Of a stretch of DNA of 64,000 nucleotides, positions 8,522-15,722 are shown one piece after another. The notes below the pieces were generated by a model, which saw nothing but the letters and a program-made list of their open reading frames with translations, was not told the origin of the DNA and did not search any database. The stretch's first letter is position 1. Every line of letters begins with the position of its first letter. The position numbers were made by a program, and so were the translations under genes. Source of the DNA: Nocardioides sp. S5 (lineage in GTDB: Bacteria > Actinomycetota > Actinomycetes > Propionibacteriales > Nocardioidaceae); assembly GCF_017310035.1 (NCBI RefSeq), contig NZ_CP022296.1, forward strand, positions 2,170,001-2,234,000, written 5' to 3'.

Positions 8522-9004
8522 TCACGTCAGGACCTTCTGCAGCCAGGTGATGTCGATCCACCGGTCGTGCTTGCGGCCCACCTCGCGCATCGTGCCGATC
8601 TCGGTGAAGCCGCACGCGCGGTGCAGCGCGAGGCTGCCCGGGTTGGGCTGGGCGACGGCGGCCACGACCACGTGCACGCCGTCGTCGGCGAGCAACGCCA
8701 GGAGGGCGTCGTACATCCGACGGCCGGTGCCGAGTCCCTGGTGGCCGGGCGCGACGTAGACCGTGGTCTCGCGGGTGTGGAGGTAGGCCGGCTTGGCGCG
8801 GTAGGGCATCGACGTGGCGTAGCCGATGACGGTCCCCTCGTGGTCGGCGACGAGGAACCGGTCGTCCGTCGCGGCCAGCCTCTCCTTCCACGTGCTCGTC
8901 GGGCGGGGCTCGACGTCGAAGGTCGCGTGGCCCTCGAGTGCCTCGCGGCCGTAGATCGCGGCGACCGCCGGGAGGTCCGCTGCTGTCGCCGCACGAATCT
9001 GCAT
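8522..9004 (-). CDS. GNAT N-acetyltransferase, phosphinothricin-acetyltransferase-like
   Basis: 160 residues from ATG 9004. The start is chosen because MQIRAATAADLPAVAAIYG begins a typical GNAT domain; the open frame upstream overlaps the next gene's other strand. The acetyl-CoA-binding region is VYVAPGHQGLGTGRRM, followed by LALHRACGF. The early TFDVEP and the WxDITWLQK end match the Pat/YncA family that acetylates phosphinothricin, methionine sulfone and similar amino groups. The minus-strand hexamer GACAAT lies six bases before the ATG. Confidence 0.85.
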   Translation of the reverse strand: MQIRAATAADLPAVAAIYGREALEGHATFDVEPRPTSTWKERLAATDDRFLVADHEGTVIGYATSMPYRAKPAYLHTRETTVYVAPGHQGLGTGRRMYDALLALLADDGVHVVVAAVAQPNPGSLALHRACGFTEIGTMREVGRKHDRWIDITWLQKVLT

Positions 9005-9023
9005 CGCCCCATTGTCGCCGGGC

Positions 9024-10013
9024 TCATCCGAACGCGGCGCGGTAGACCTCGTCGAGAGCCGCCGCGTCGACAGCACTGACCACCTGCACCGGCCCGTCGC
9101 CCGTACGCCGCAGGCGGCCGCGGTCGCCGGTCGTGTCGACGGACCAGGTGCCCGACTCCGTCGTGGCGGCCGAGGGAGCCAGGAACACGCCGGCGGTGAC
9201 GAGGTCCCAGTAGGCGGGTGACTCGAAGCCGGGGACCCGGCCGAGCGAGCCGACAACCGGTCCGGCCAGGCCTGAGGGCGCTCCCCGCGGCACCGGGTCG
9301 TCGGGCACGACCAGGACGGGCACGCCGCTCGCGAGGACCTCGGCGAACGGCACGGGATCAGCGCCGGCGTTCCACTCCGCGATGCCGTCGCCGTGCGAGG
9401 CGCTGTCCACGGCACCGGCCATCATGGTGATGCCGCCGAGCCGGGCGTACGCCGCCGGGTGTCGGCGCAGCACGGTCGCGAGCTCGGTCAGCGGACCGAG
9501 CGCGACGACCTGCAGCCGGTCGTGCCGGCGGGCCGTGCGGGCGATCAGCTCGGCGGCCGGGGACTCCACCGGCGTGAGCGAGGGCGGGACGTGGTCGCCG
9601 ACCAGGCCACTGCTCTGGATGGCACCCATCGTCCAGGCCTGGGGGAAGGCGACGCCGTCCGGCCCGCGTGCCGTGTCTCCACACGCGAGGGGCGGCGGTG
9701 GCGTCCCGAGCCCCTCGAAGAGGTCGGCCACCAGGCCACGACCGACGCAGCCCAGCTGACCCGTCAACGGCACCGTGACGGCCACGACCTCGACGCCGGG
9801 ATGGCGAGCGAGCAGTGCGAGGGCGGCCAGGTCGTCGGGTGCCAGGTCTGTGTCGACGAGGACCGGTACGGCGTCGGGGTGTTTCTGTGCAGCCGGAGCC
9901 ATCGGCCCGGCGACGTAGACCTCGCCGTCGGCGTCCGACGCAGCCGGGCTGCAGGCCGCCAGCACGGAGACCAGCAGCGGGACCAGCAGCGGGACCAGGA
10001 ACAGGCGCTTCAC
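9024..10013 (-). CDS. Nucleoside hydrolase-like lipoprotein
   Basis: 329 residues from GTG 10013, overlapping the upstream stop (GTGA). Residues 1-20 form a lipoprotein signal ending in the lipobox LAAC. The mature protein has VDTDLAPDDLAALALL, the metal/ribose-binding acidic motif of inosine-uridine nucleoside hydrolases (usually DTDPGxDD), and later AEWNAGADP, the equivalent of the NxxxDP loop. It should be membrane-anchored outside the cell and cleave nucleosides or a related glycoside. It is the last gene of an ECF sigma/ABC operon, an unusual place for this enzyme. Confidence 0.75.
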   Translation of the reverse strand: MKRLFLVPLLVPLLVSVLAACSPAASDADGEVYVAGPMAPAAQKHPDAVPVLVDTDLAPDDLAALALLARHPGVEVVAVTVPLTGQLGCVGRGLVADLFEGLGTPPPPLACGDTARGPDGVAFPQAWTMGAIQSSGLVGDHVPPSLTPVESPAAELIARTARRHDRLQVVALGPLTELATVLRRHPAAYARLGGITMMAGAVDSASHGDGIAEWNAGADPVPFAEVLASGVPVLVVPDDPVPRGAPSGLAGPVVGSLGRVPGFESPAYWDLVTAGVFLAPSAATTESGTWSVDTTGDRGRLRRTGDGPVQVVSAVDAAALDEVYRAAFG

Positions 10014-10312
10014 GGGATGACCCACGCCTGGGCGACCGCGCACACCGCGCCTGTCAGGACCCCGGTGGCGAGCAGGACGCGCCGGGTCGTCCCGCCCGGA
10101 AAGGCTGGAGCGAGCAGCACCAACGCGAGTCCGAGCACCCAGCCGTCGTGCCACCACGCCAGGTCGGTCGACACGAACAGGCGGGCCCACCCCTCCTGGA
10201 ACTCACCCGGCGGCTCGAGCAGCCAGTGCGAGGGGAAGTCGAGCGGGTCCGCCGCGGCCGGTCCCACCGGCACCGTGACGGGCTGCACCTGCACGACGGA
10301 GAACGGCGTCAC
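10010..10312 (-). CDS. C-terminal part of a split ABC permease
   Basis: A 100-residue frame from GTG 10312 that overlaps the stop of the upstream permease by four bases. It starts VTPFSVVQVQPVTVPVGP and ends in two membrane segments. The sequence reads as the natural continuation of the upstream permease (…FSWLSATAR then SVTPFSVVQ), so the two pieces look like one ~300-residue ABC-2-like protein broken by a one-base shift near 10310. It may be a real two-gene split, translated by coupling, or a sequencing or natural frameshift. Confidence 0.5.
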   Translation of the reverse strand: MTPFSVVQVQPVTVPVGPAAADPLDFPSHWLLEPPGEFQEGWARLFVSTDLAWWHDGWVLGLALVLLAPAFPGGTTRRVLLATGVLTGAVCAVAQAWVIP

Positions 10313-10926
10313 CGAGCGGTGGCCGAGAGCCAGGAGAAACCGTCGACCGCGAACCAGAAGACGAGGAGCACGGGCAGCGCCAGCACCAGGCTCGACACGC
10401 GCCGGCCGAGCGCCGCACCCAGGGCGACCGCCAGCACGGCCAGCGCCACGTGCTGTGCGAGCTCGGGCACGGAGTGCAGTGCCTCGGTGGTGCGGCCCGG
10501 CTCGGTGCCGAGCGTGAGCCCGCCGAGTGCCCGCTCGCGGATGCCCAGCAGCACCGCGAAGGCGAGCGCCAGCAGGACCAGTGGCGCCGAGGCGAGGACC
10601 CGGGCCCAGGCACGCAGTCCGTCGCTCACGGGCGCCTCGGTGCCGACAGCCGCGCGTTCGCGGTGGAACGACACAGCCGAGACCCATGACGTCGCCAGAA
10701 GGAGCGGAGCCGACGTCATCACCAGCTCGCTGTAGGCGCCGCCGGACCACTCCTCCGACTGCGGCGTGGTGGTCCACATGAACCAGACCGACACGGCCAG
10801 GCCGAGGGGGAGCACGGGCGTGCGGACCGCGCGGCGGAGCTCGGCGGCGGCCAGTGACCGCGCGACGGCGTACGACGTGGGGCGTCGAGGTGCCGGCACG
10901 TCCGTGGACGCGACCGCGGCGCTCAT
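10309..10926 (-). CDS. ABC-2-like permease, N-terminal part of a split protein
   Basis: 205 residues from ATG 10926, overlapping the upstream stop (ATGA). Five or so hydrophobic segments are visible (LPLGLAVSVWFMW, LVMTSAPLLLATSWV, LASAPLVLLALAFAVLLGI, VALAVLAVALGAAL, LVLALPVLLVFWF). It ends abruptly at TGA 10309-10311 inside what looks like a membrane-protein core; the next frame completes it. In the operon it follows the ATPase and another membrane protein, so it is probably part of the exporter core. Confidence 0.65.
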   Translation of the reverse strand: MSAAVASTDVPAPRRPTSYAVARSLAAAELRRAVRTPVLPLGLAVSVWFMWTTTPQSEEWSGGAYSELVMTSAPLLLATSWVSAVSFHRERAAVGTEAPVSDGLRAWARVLASAPLVLLALAFAVLLGIRERALGGLTLGTEPGRTTEALHSVPELAQHVALAVLAVALGAALGRRVSSLVLALPVLLVFWFAVDGFSWLSATAR

Positions 10927-11471
10927 CGCCGCCTCCCCAGGACGCTGGCCGCCACGGCGAGCGCGAGCACCGGCCACGGGTCCGTGCGCCACCAGCCGAG
11001 GACGTCCCCGAGCGTGCCGGAGGAGCCGACGGCACGGTCGACGGCGACCCACACGACCGGGACGGCGGCGCCGGCCAGCACCCGCCACCGCGCCGGACCC
11101 CACACGGCGACGGCGACCCCCGACGCGGCCAGCGCCAGGAGCGGGCCCGGGCCGGACGCGCCGCCGCCGACGGCCACGAGTGCCCACCAGACGAGGAGCG
11201 TCGGGACCCCGACGAGCACCAGTCGCAGCAGGCGACGGGACATGGGCGACACGGGGACCGGCTCGAGCAGCGCTGCCGCGTCGTCGCGCAGCGCCGCGAC
11301 CGCCAGCGAGGCCAGCGCCGCGGCACCGACGAGGAGGAGGCCGTCGGTCGGACGGTCCTGGCTGCGGGCGACGAGGACGAGACCGAGGACCGGCGCCCCC
11401 ACGGCACCGAGCGGCCACCACCTCATCGTCCGAGCGGTCGGCAGGGCAGCCTGCCCGAGCACGGCCATCAT
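10923..11471 (-). CDS. Membrane protein of ECF-linked ABC transporter
   Basis: 182 residues from ATG 11471 (ATGA overlap with the ATPase stop). Five or six hydrophobic helices (for example WWPLGAVGAPVLGLVLVA and LVLVGVPTLLVWWALVAVGGG) separated by Arg-rich turns. No named family is recognised. Position between the ATPase and the other permease suggests a transporter membrane subunit. Confidence 0.7.
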   Translation of the reverse strand: MMAVLGQAALPTARTMRWWPLGAVGAPVLGLVLVARSQDRPTDGLLLVGAAALASLAVAALRDDAAALLEPVPVSPMSRRLLRLVLVGVPTLLVWWALVAVGGGASGPGPLLALAASGVAVAVWGPARWRVLAGAAVPVVWVAVDRAVGSSGTLGDVLGWWRTDPWPVLALAVAASVLGRRR

Positions 11472-12334
11472 CGCGCGAGCCTCGTGACGAGGAGGTACCC
11501 GTCGTCCAGCGTCGGCTGGAGGGCCGTGGCCCCGGCGGGCGGGGTGCCGAGGTGGCGGCGCGCTCCCGGCCCCGTCACCCAGCTGCGCAGGGCGGTCGGT
11601 TCGTCGTGGGCGGACTCCCAGACCATGCCGTCGGCAGCAGCGGCGAGCTCCGCCGGGGTGCCGCCCCAGCAGATGCGGCCGCGGTCCATGACCAGGACGT
11701 GGTGGCAGAGCGCCCCCACCTCGGCCGTGTTGTGGGTCGACAGCACGACGCAGCCGCGCTGGGCGGTCTCCGCCAGCACCGATCGCAGGGCGATCCGCTG
11801 CTCGGGGTCGAGGCCGGTCGCGGGCTCGTCGAGGACGAGCAGGTCCGGGGTGCCGATGAGCGCGGCCGCGAGCGCCACCCGCTGCTGCATGCCACCGGAC
11901 AGCGTCCGGATGCGCTTGTGCATCCGGTCGCCGAGGCCGACGGCCTCGAGCACTGTGGCAGCCTCGCGCCGGCGCCACGCCCGGTCGGTGTGCTCCTTCA
12001 GGATGGCGACGTAGTCGACCATCTCCAGTGGTGTGAACCCGCCGTAGAGCTGCGGCGACTGCGGGAGGTAGCCGAGCCGCCGGCGTACGTCGGTGCGGGC
12101 GGACGGTGACGCCGGGTCCATCCCCAGCAGGGACAGGGTGCCCCGGTCGGGGGCCAGGACGGTGGCCAGGATCCGCAGGAGGGTCGTCTTGCCGGCGCCG
12201 TTCGGGCCGAGCAGGCCGACGATCCCCGGACCGAGGGACAGGTCGACGTCGTCGACCGCGGTCAGCGAGCCGAAGCGATGGGTGACGCCGTCTGCGGCCA
12301 GCAGCGTGGCGGTGGTGGTGCGGGTGGTGGTCAT
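11468..12334 (-). CDS. ABC transporter ATPase in ECF operon
   Basis: 288 residues from ATG 12334, overlapping the anti-sigma stop (ATGA). Walker A GPNGAGKTT, Q-loop YLPQSPQLY, signature LSGGMQQRVALA, Walker B LLVLDEP and switch His STHNTAEV are all intact. It is of the CcmA/multidrug exporter type. The C-terminal tail (about residues 225-288) carries extra strands typical of exporters of this class. It should power the membrane proteins encoded immediately downstream. Confidence 0.9.
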   Translation of the reverse strand: MTTTRTTTATLLAADGVTHRFGSLTAVDDVDLSLGPGIVGLLGPNGAGKTTLLRILATVLAPDRGTLSLLGMDPASPSARTDVRRRLGYLPQSPQLYGGFTPLEMVDYVAILKEHTDRAWRRREAATVLEAVGLGDRMHKRIRTLSGGMQQRVALAAALIGTPDLLVLDEPATGLDPEQRIALRSVLAETAQRGCVVLSTHNTAEVGALCHHVLVMDRGRICWGGTPAELAAAADGMVWESAHDEPTALRSWVTGPGARRHLGTPPAGATALQPTLDDGYLLVTRLAR

Positions 12335-13134
12335 GCGGTCCTCCGGTAGGCGACGGTGTCGCGACGAGCGATCGTGAAGGTGATCGCGGCGAGCGCGACC
12401 ACGAGGGCGGTGAGCTGGCTGGGCGCCGAGGCGATGAGCTCGCTGACGACGTCGGCGGGGACCCGCCGGGACGCGGCCGGCCACGACACGACGACGGCCC
12501 AGGTCGAGCCCAGGACGGCCGCGACGATGGCGGGGTCCAGGCGGGTGGTGCCGGCCAGGGCGACCAGCGACGCGAGGGCGGCCCCGGGCAGGAGCCAGCC
12601 GAACGCGATGGGGACGGGGACGCCGACGAGCAGAGCGCCCCCCACGCCGACCGGCACGGCGGTCAGCGCGACGAGCAGGGCGCGCGCCGCGACGAGCCGT
12701 AGTCCGGCGGTCGGCGTGGCGAGGGCGAGCTCACCGGCCGGCTCGGCGCCGCGGCCGTAGACCAGGGCGACCGCCGCCAGAGGGGCGACGGGCGCCAGCG
12801 CCATCACGAGCGGGAGCCGGAAGCCCAGCACCGAGACCAGCACCGGAAGGGCGAGCAGCACCAGGAGGGAGGTGAGCCAGGCGGTCCGGAGGGCGGGGGT
12901 GGCGAGGCCCAGGCTCAGCAGCCGGCGGGACCGGGGCCGGTCGATGCGGTCCGCCAGGGCGTCCCAGCGTCGTACGCCCTCGTCCGCGGTCGTCCGCGAC
13001 AGCGCCCTCGTCCGGAGCCGGCACTCCTCGCAGCGGAGGAGGTGGGTCTCGATCGAGGCCGCGAGCACCGGTGCGGCCGCACCAGCGGCCCAGGCCCGGA
13101 GGGTGTCCTCGTCGGCGTGCCAGGTCTGCGTCAC
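12331..13134 (-). CDS. Anti-sigma factor with zf-HC2 head and multi-pass membrane domain
   Basis: 267 residues from GTG 13134 (GTGA overlap with the sigma gene). The N-terminus has the ZAS motif H31-x3-C35-x2-C38 (HLLRCEEC), the zinc-binding anti-sigma domain. Unlike the usual single-span proteins, residues about 85-260 form six hydrophobic helices that look like the membrane part of an ABC-2 protein. It probably holds the cotranscribed sigma factor at the membrane and may itself sense transporter state or envelope stress. The sensing role is inferred. Confidence 0.8.
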   Translation of the reverse strand: MTQTWHADEDTLRAWAAGAAAPVLAASIETHLLRCEECRLRTRALSRTTADEGVRRWDALADRIDRPRSRRLLSLGLATPALRTAWLTSLLVLLALPVLVSVLGFRLPLVMALAPVAPLAAVALVYGRGAEPAGELALATPTAGLRLVAARALLVALTAVPVGVGGALLVGVPVPIAFGWLLPGAALASLVALAGTTRLDPAIVAAVLGSTWAVVVSWPAASRRVPADVVSELIASAPSQLTALVVALAAITFTIARRDTVAYRRTA

Positions 13135-13697
13135 AGCAGTCCCTCCCTCAGCTCGGTGCGAGCGCGGCTCATCCGGCTCTTGACGGTGCCGCTCGGGATG
13201 CCGAGCAGCGCGGCGGCCTCGCGCGTGGTGAGGCCGTCGAGGACGGTCGCCTGGACGACCGCCTGCAGGTCGGGGGAGAGACGGGAGAAGGCCAGCCCCA
13301 CGTCGCTGTGCTCCACCCGGGCGAGCAGCTCCTCCTCCGCGGAGGCCATCGGCGACCCGCGCAGGGCGCGCAACCTCTCCACGACGTTGGCGCGCGGGCG
13401 CAGCTGGTGCAGCATCGAGCGCACGGCGATGCCCCACAGCCAGGCTGCGACCTCGCCGTCGCCCCGCCAGCTACCCGGCTTGCGCCAGACCGTCAGGAAC
13501 GTGTCCTGGACGGCGGTGTCCACGATCGCCGGGTCGGCGCACCGACGCGAGAGGCGGATCGCCAGCCACGGCTCGTGGCGCACGAAGAGCTCGTGCAGCG
13601 CCCCGCGGTCCGCGTCGCCCACCGCCTCCAGCAGCTCGGCGTCGCTGCGCCGGTCCACGGCCCCGCGGGCGTCCCAGCCGGTGTCGTCCTCTCCCAT
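13131..13697 (-). CDS. ECF RNA polymerase sigma factor
   Basis: 188 residues. Region 2 (ALHELFVRHEPWLAIRL, then VQDTFLTVWRKPGSW) and region 4 (LSPDLQAVVQATVLDGLTTREAA, then GIPSGTVKSRMSRAR) are clear, with a short linker, so this is an ECF (group 4) sigma factor. ATG 13697 has AGGAGA upstream; GTG 13700 is also possible. It is the first gene of a six-gene operon in which every junction overlaps by four bases. A -35/-10 pair identical in layout to that of the divergent SodC-like gene lies directly upstream, so it probably activates itself and that gene. Confidence 0.9.
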   Translation of the reverse strand: MGEDDTGWDARGAVDRRSDAELLEAVGDADRGALHELFVRHEPWLAIRLSRRCADPAIVDTAVQDTFLTVWRKPGSWRGDGEVAAWLWGIAVRSMLHQLRPRANVVERLRALRGSPMASAEEELLARVEHSDVGLAFSRLSPDLQAVVQATVLDGLTTREAAALLGIPSGTVKSRMSRARTELREGLL

Positions 13698-13707
13698 CAC
13701 GTCTCCT

Positions 13708-13736
13708 AGTGGCACCGACCCCCGGGATCGGTTCAC
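13708..13736 (-). promoter_or_regulatory. Probable ECF-dependent promoter of the sigma operon
   Basis: On the minus strand GTGAACCGA (13736-13728) is followed after exactly 16 bases by CACT (13711-13708). The divergent SodC-like gene has the same two boxes with the same 16-base spacer. Such a shared pair just upstream of an ECF gene is the usual mark of autoregulation. Transcription would start close to the sigma start codon. Confidence 0.65.
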
Positions 13737-13771
13737 GCGCCGGCCCAAGTCTGTCGCCGGTCCAGACCGCT

Positions 13772-13800
13772 GTGAACCGAACGCGCCGGTGGGCGGCACT
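13772..13800 (+). promoter_or_regulatory. Probable ECF-dependent promoter of SodC-like gene
   Basis: GTGAACCGA (13772-13780), 16 bases, then CACT (13797-13800). The boxes and the spacing equal those on the other strand in front of the sigma operon; the spacer sequences differ, so the match is not a simple duplication. Confidence 0.65.
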
Positions 13801-13846
13801 TCCAGATGCGTCTCGCGTCGGGCGCACCGACCCAGGAGGACCCACC

Positions 13847-14353
13847 ATGTCGAGCATCAGGACCAGCATCGCCACCGCCGTCGCGGTGGTCGCCCTACCA
13901 GGTGCGGCCGTGGCCGCCAGCGTGCTCGTGGACCACGGCCGCGGGCCGACGTACACGCACGACGCGGCGTACGCCGACATCACCACGCAGGTGCATGCCT
14001 GGACCCGCGGGGAGACGACCACTGTGCGGCTCATGGTCGAGCGCCTTCCGCCCGGCCGCACGTTCGGCGCCCACGTGCACACCGGGACCTGCGGCACCGA
14101 CCCGACGACCTCGGGCGGGCACTACCAGCACGCCGGCGCCACCGGTCCGCTCGCCGAGCGCGAGGTGTGGCTCGATGTCACGTCCGACGCACGGGGCCGC
14201 GGCGTGGCCACGGCCACCGTGCCGTGGAGCTTCGTGCCCGGGGCTGCCGGTTCGGTCGTGATCCACGCGCTGCCGACCGACCCCACGACGGGTGCGGCCG
14301 GCGCCCGCCTGGCATGCACGAGCGTCGCGTTCGGCGACCACCCGGGCCACTGA
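13847..14353 (+). CDS. Secreted Cu-only superoxide dismutase-like protein (SodC family)
   Basis: 168 residues from ATG 13847 with AGGAGGA upstream. Residues 1-25 form a signal peptide (SIATAVAVVALPGAAVAAS), so it should act outside the membrane. The Cu/Zn-SOD fold is marked by HVH (GAHVHTGTCG), GGH and VVIHALP, the four copper-ligand histidines, and by GARLAC near the end with the active-site Arg and a disulfide Cys. The zinc-loop His/His/Asp set is not seen, as in the Cu-only SODs. It would remove superoxide at the cell surface. Promoter evidence ties it to the divergent ECF sigma factor. Confidence 0.7.
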   Translation: MSSIRTSIATAVAVVALPGAAVAASVLVDHGRGPTYTHDAAYADITTQVHAWTRGETTTVRLMVERLPPGRTFGAHVHTGTCGTDPTTSGGHYQHAGATGPLAEREVWLDVTSDARGRGVATATVPWSFVPGAAGSVVIHALPTDPTTGAAGARLACTSVAFGDHPGH

Positions 14354-14374
14354 CCGGGCTGGTTGGATGGCTGC

Positions 14375-14911
14375 ATGCCGAGCGACGACGTGCAGCCCGT
14401 CCCTGACACCAAGGACTGGACCTGGGTCCTCGAGCGGCCCTGTCCTGACTGCGGGTTCGACCCGGCCGCGCAGTCGCTGGACGCTCTGCCGACGCGGATC
14501 CACGACACCGCGATGGCGTGGTCGGAGGTGCTCGCTGGCACCGACGTCACCACACGCCCTGCGCCGGCCGTGTGGTCACCGCTGGAGTACGCCTGCCACG
14601 TGCGTGACGTGCACGTCGTCTTTGCGGAGCGGGTGCGGCTGATGCTGGAGGTCGACGAGCCCTCCTTCGCCAACTGGGACCAGGACGCGACCGCGGTCGA
14701 GAGCGACTACGGCACCCAGGACCCCGCGGAGGTGGCGGTCGGGCTGATCGCGGCCGCTGGAACCGTGGCCGGTCTCTACGCCACGGTCACGGAGGCCGCG
14801 AAGGACCGGCGGGGGCTGCGGTCCGACGGCTCCGTCTTCACCGTGGAGTCCCTCGGGAGCTACCACCTGCACGACGTCGTCCACCACCTCCACGACGTCG
14901 GGGCCCGATGA
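14375..14911 (+). CDS. DinB-superfamily protein
   Basis: 178 residues from ATG 14375, six bases after TTGGAT. The N-terminus KDWTWVLERPCPDCGFD and the helical body with WSPLEYACHVRDVHVVFAERV and YHLHDVVHHLHDVG match DinB-fold (mycothiol/bacillithiol-dependent) four-helix proteins. Three potential metal-ligand histidines sit in HVRDVH and HDVVHH. The reaction is unknown; related enzymes are thiol-dependent transferases or isomerases. It overlaps the next gene by four bases. Confidence 0.75.
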   Translation: MPSDDVQPVPDTKDWTWVLERPCPDCGFDPAAQSLDALPTRIHDTAMAWSEVLAGTDVTTRPAPAVWSPLEYACHVRDVHVVFAERVRLMLEVDEPSFANWDQDATAVESDYGTQDPAEVAVGLIAAAGTVAGLYATVTEAAKDRRGLRSDGSVFTVESLGSYHLHDVVHHLHDVGAR

Positions 14912-15531
14912 GCGTGGAGGAGACCGTCCGCGCCTACGACGTCGACGCAGCGGCGTACGCCAGGGCGTCGCCGACGATGCCCGACTCCGTCCGCGCCGAC
15001 ATCGAGGACTTCGTCCAGCGGATCGGGGTGGGCGCCCGGGTGCTGGAGATCGGCTCCGGTGGCGGCCGCGACGCACTGCTGATGGGGGCGCTCGGCCTGC
15101 GGGTGCGGCGCACCGACATCACGCCAGGGTTCGTCGCCCTGCTGCGCGAGCAGGGGTTCGACGCCGACCTGCTGGACCCGCTGGTCGACGACCTGCAGGT
15201 GCCGGAGGGTCCGTACGACGCGGTGTGGGCGAACGCCTCGCTCCTGCACGTGCGACGCGCTGACCTGCCGACGGTGCTGGCCCGGCTGGCTCGGGTCACC
15301 CGCGCCGGTGGACTGCTGCGGATCTCCCTCAAGGAGGGCGACGGCGACGGCTGGTCCACCCATGGGTCGATCAGCAGCCGGCGTCACTTCACCTACTGGC
15401 GCGCCGACGCGCTGCGCGAGGTCGTGGCCGGCTCCGGGTGGACCGACGTCTCGGTCCGGTCGGGCATCGCGGGCCACCTGGGGGAGGCGTGGCTCGAGGT
15501 GTCGGCGGTCCGTGATTCGGTGTCCCCATGA
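14908..15531 (+). CDS. SAM-dependent methyltransferase
   Basis: 207 residues, ATG overlapping the preceding stop. Motif I is VLEIGSGGGRDALL, followed by RRTDITPGFV and the post-I acidic region; YDAVWANASLLHV is motif II. This is a class I methyltransferase of the type-11/12 group. The substrate is unknown. It is translationally coupled to the DinB-like gene and to the DUF3046 gene. Confidence 0.85.
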   Translation: MSVEETVRAYDVDAAAYARASPTMPDSVRADIEDFVQRIGVGARVLEIGSGGGRDALLMGALGLRVRRTDITPGFVALLREQGFDADLLDPLVDDLQVPEGPYDAVWANASLLHVRRADLPTVLARLARVTRAGGLLRISLKEGDGDGWSTHGSISSRRHFTYWRADALREVVAGSGWTDVSVRSGIAGHLGEAWLEVSAVRDSVSP

Positions 15532-15722
15532 GGCACACCGAGTTCTGGGCGCGGCTCGACCACGCGCTGGGGCGCAGCTACTCCCGCACCTGGGCCGAGC
15601 TCACCGTCGTCCGCGACCTCGACGGGCGCACGACCCAGGAGGCGCTCGACGCAGGAGTGCCGCCCAAGCAGGTCTGGGCCGCCGTCTGGCGCCAGCTCGA
15701 GCTCCCGGACAGCGAGCGGTGA
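15528..15722 (+). CDS. DUF3046 family protein
   Basis: 64 residues: MRHTEFWARLDHALG at the start and VPPKQVWAAVWRQLELP near the end are the DUF3046 pattern. This small protein is found just upstream of recA in many actinobacteria, as it is here (with an MFS gene between). Function is unknown. It overlaps both neighbours by four bases. Confidence 0.85.
   Translation: MRHTEFWARLDHALGRSYSRTWAELTVVRDLDGRTTQEALDAGVPPKQVWAAVWRQLELPDSER

Noticed and set aside
10010..11407. One long minus-strand gene of 465 codons covering the end of the ECF operon
   Set aside because: Only its last ~100 codons look like a membrane protein. The rest lies opposite or out of frame to two clear membrane-protein genes that are joined by ATGA overlaps.
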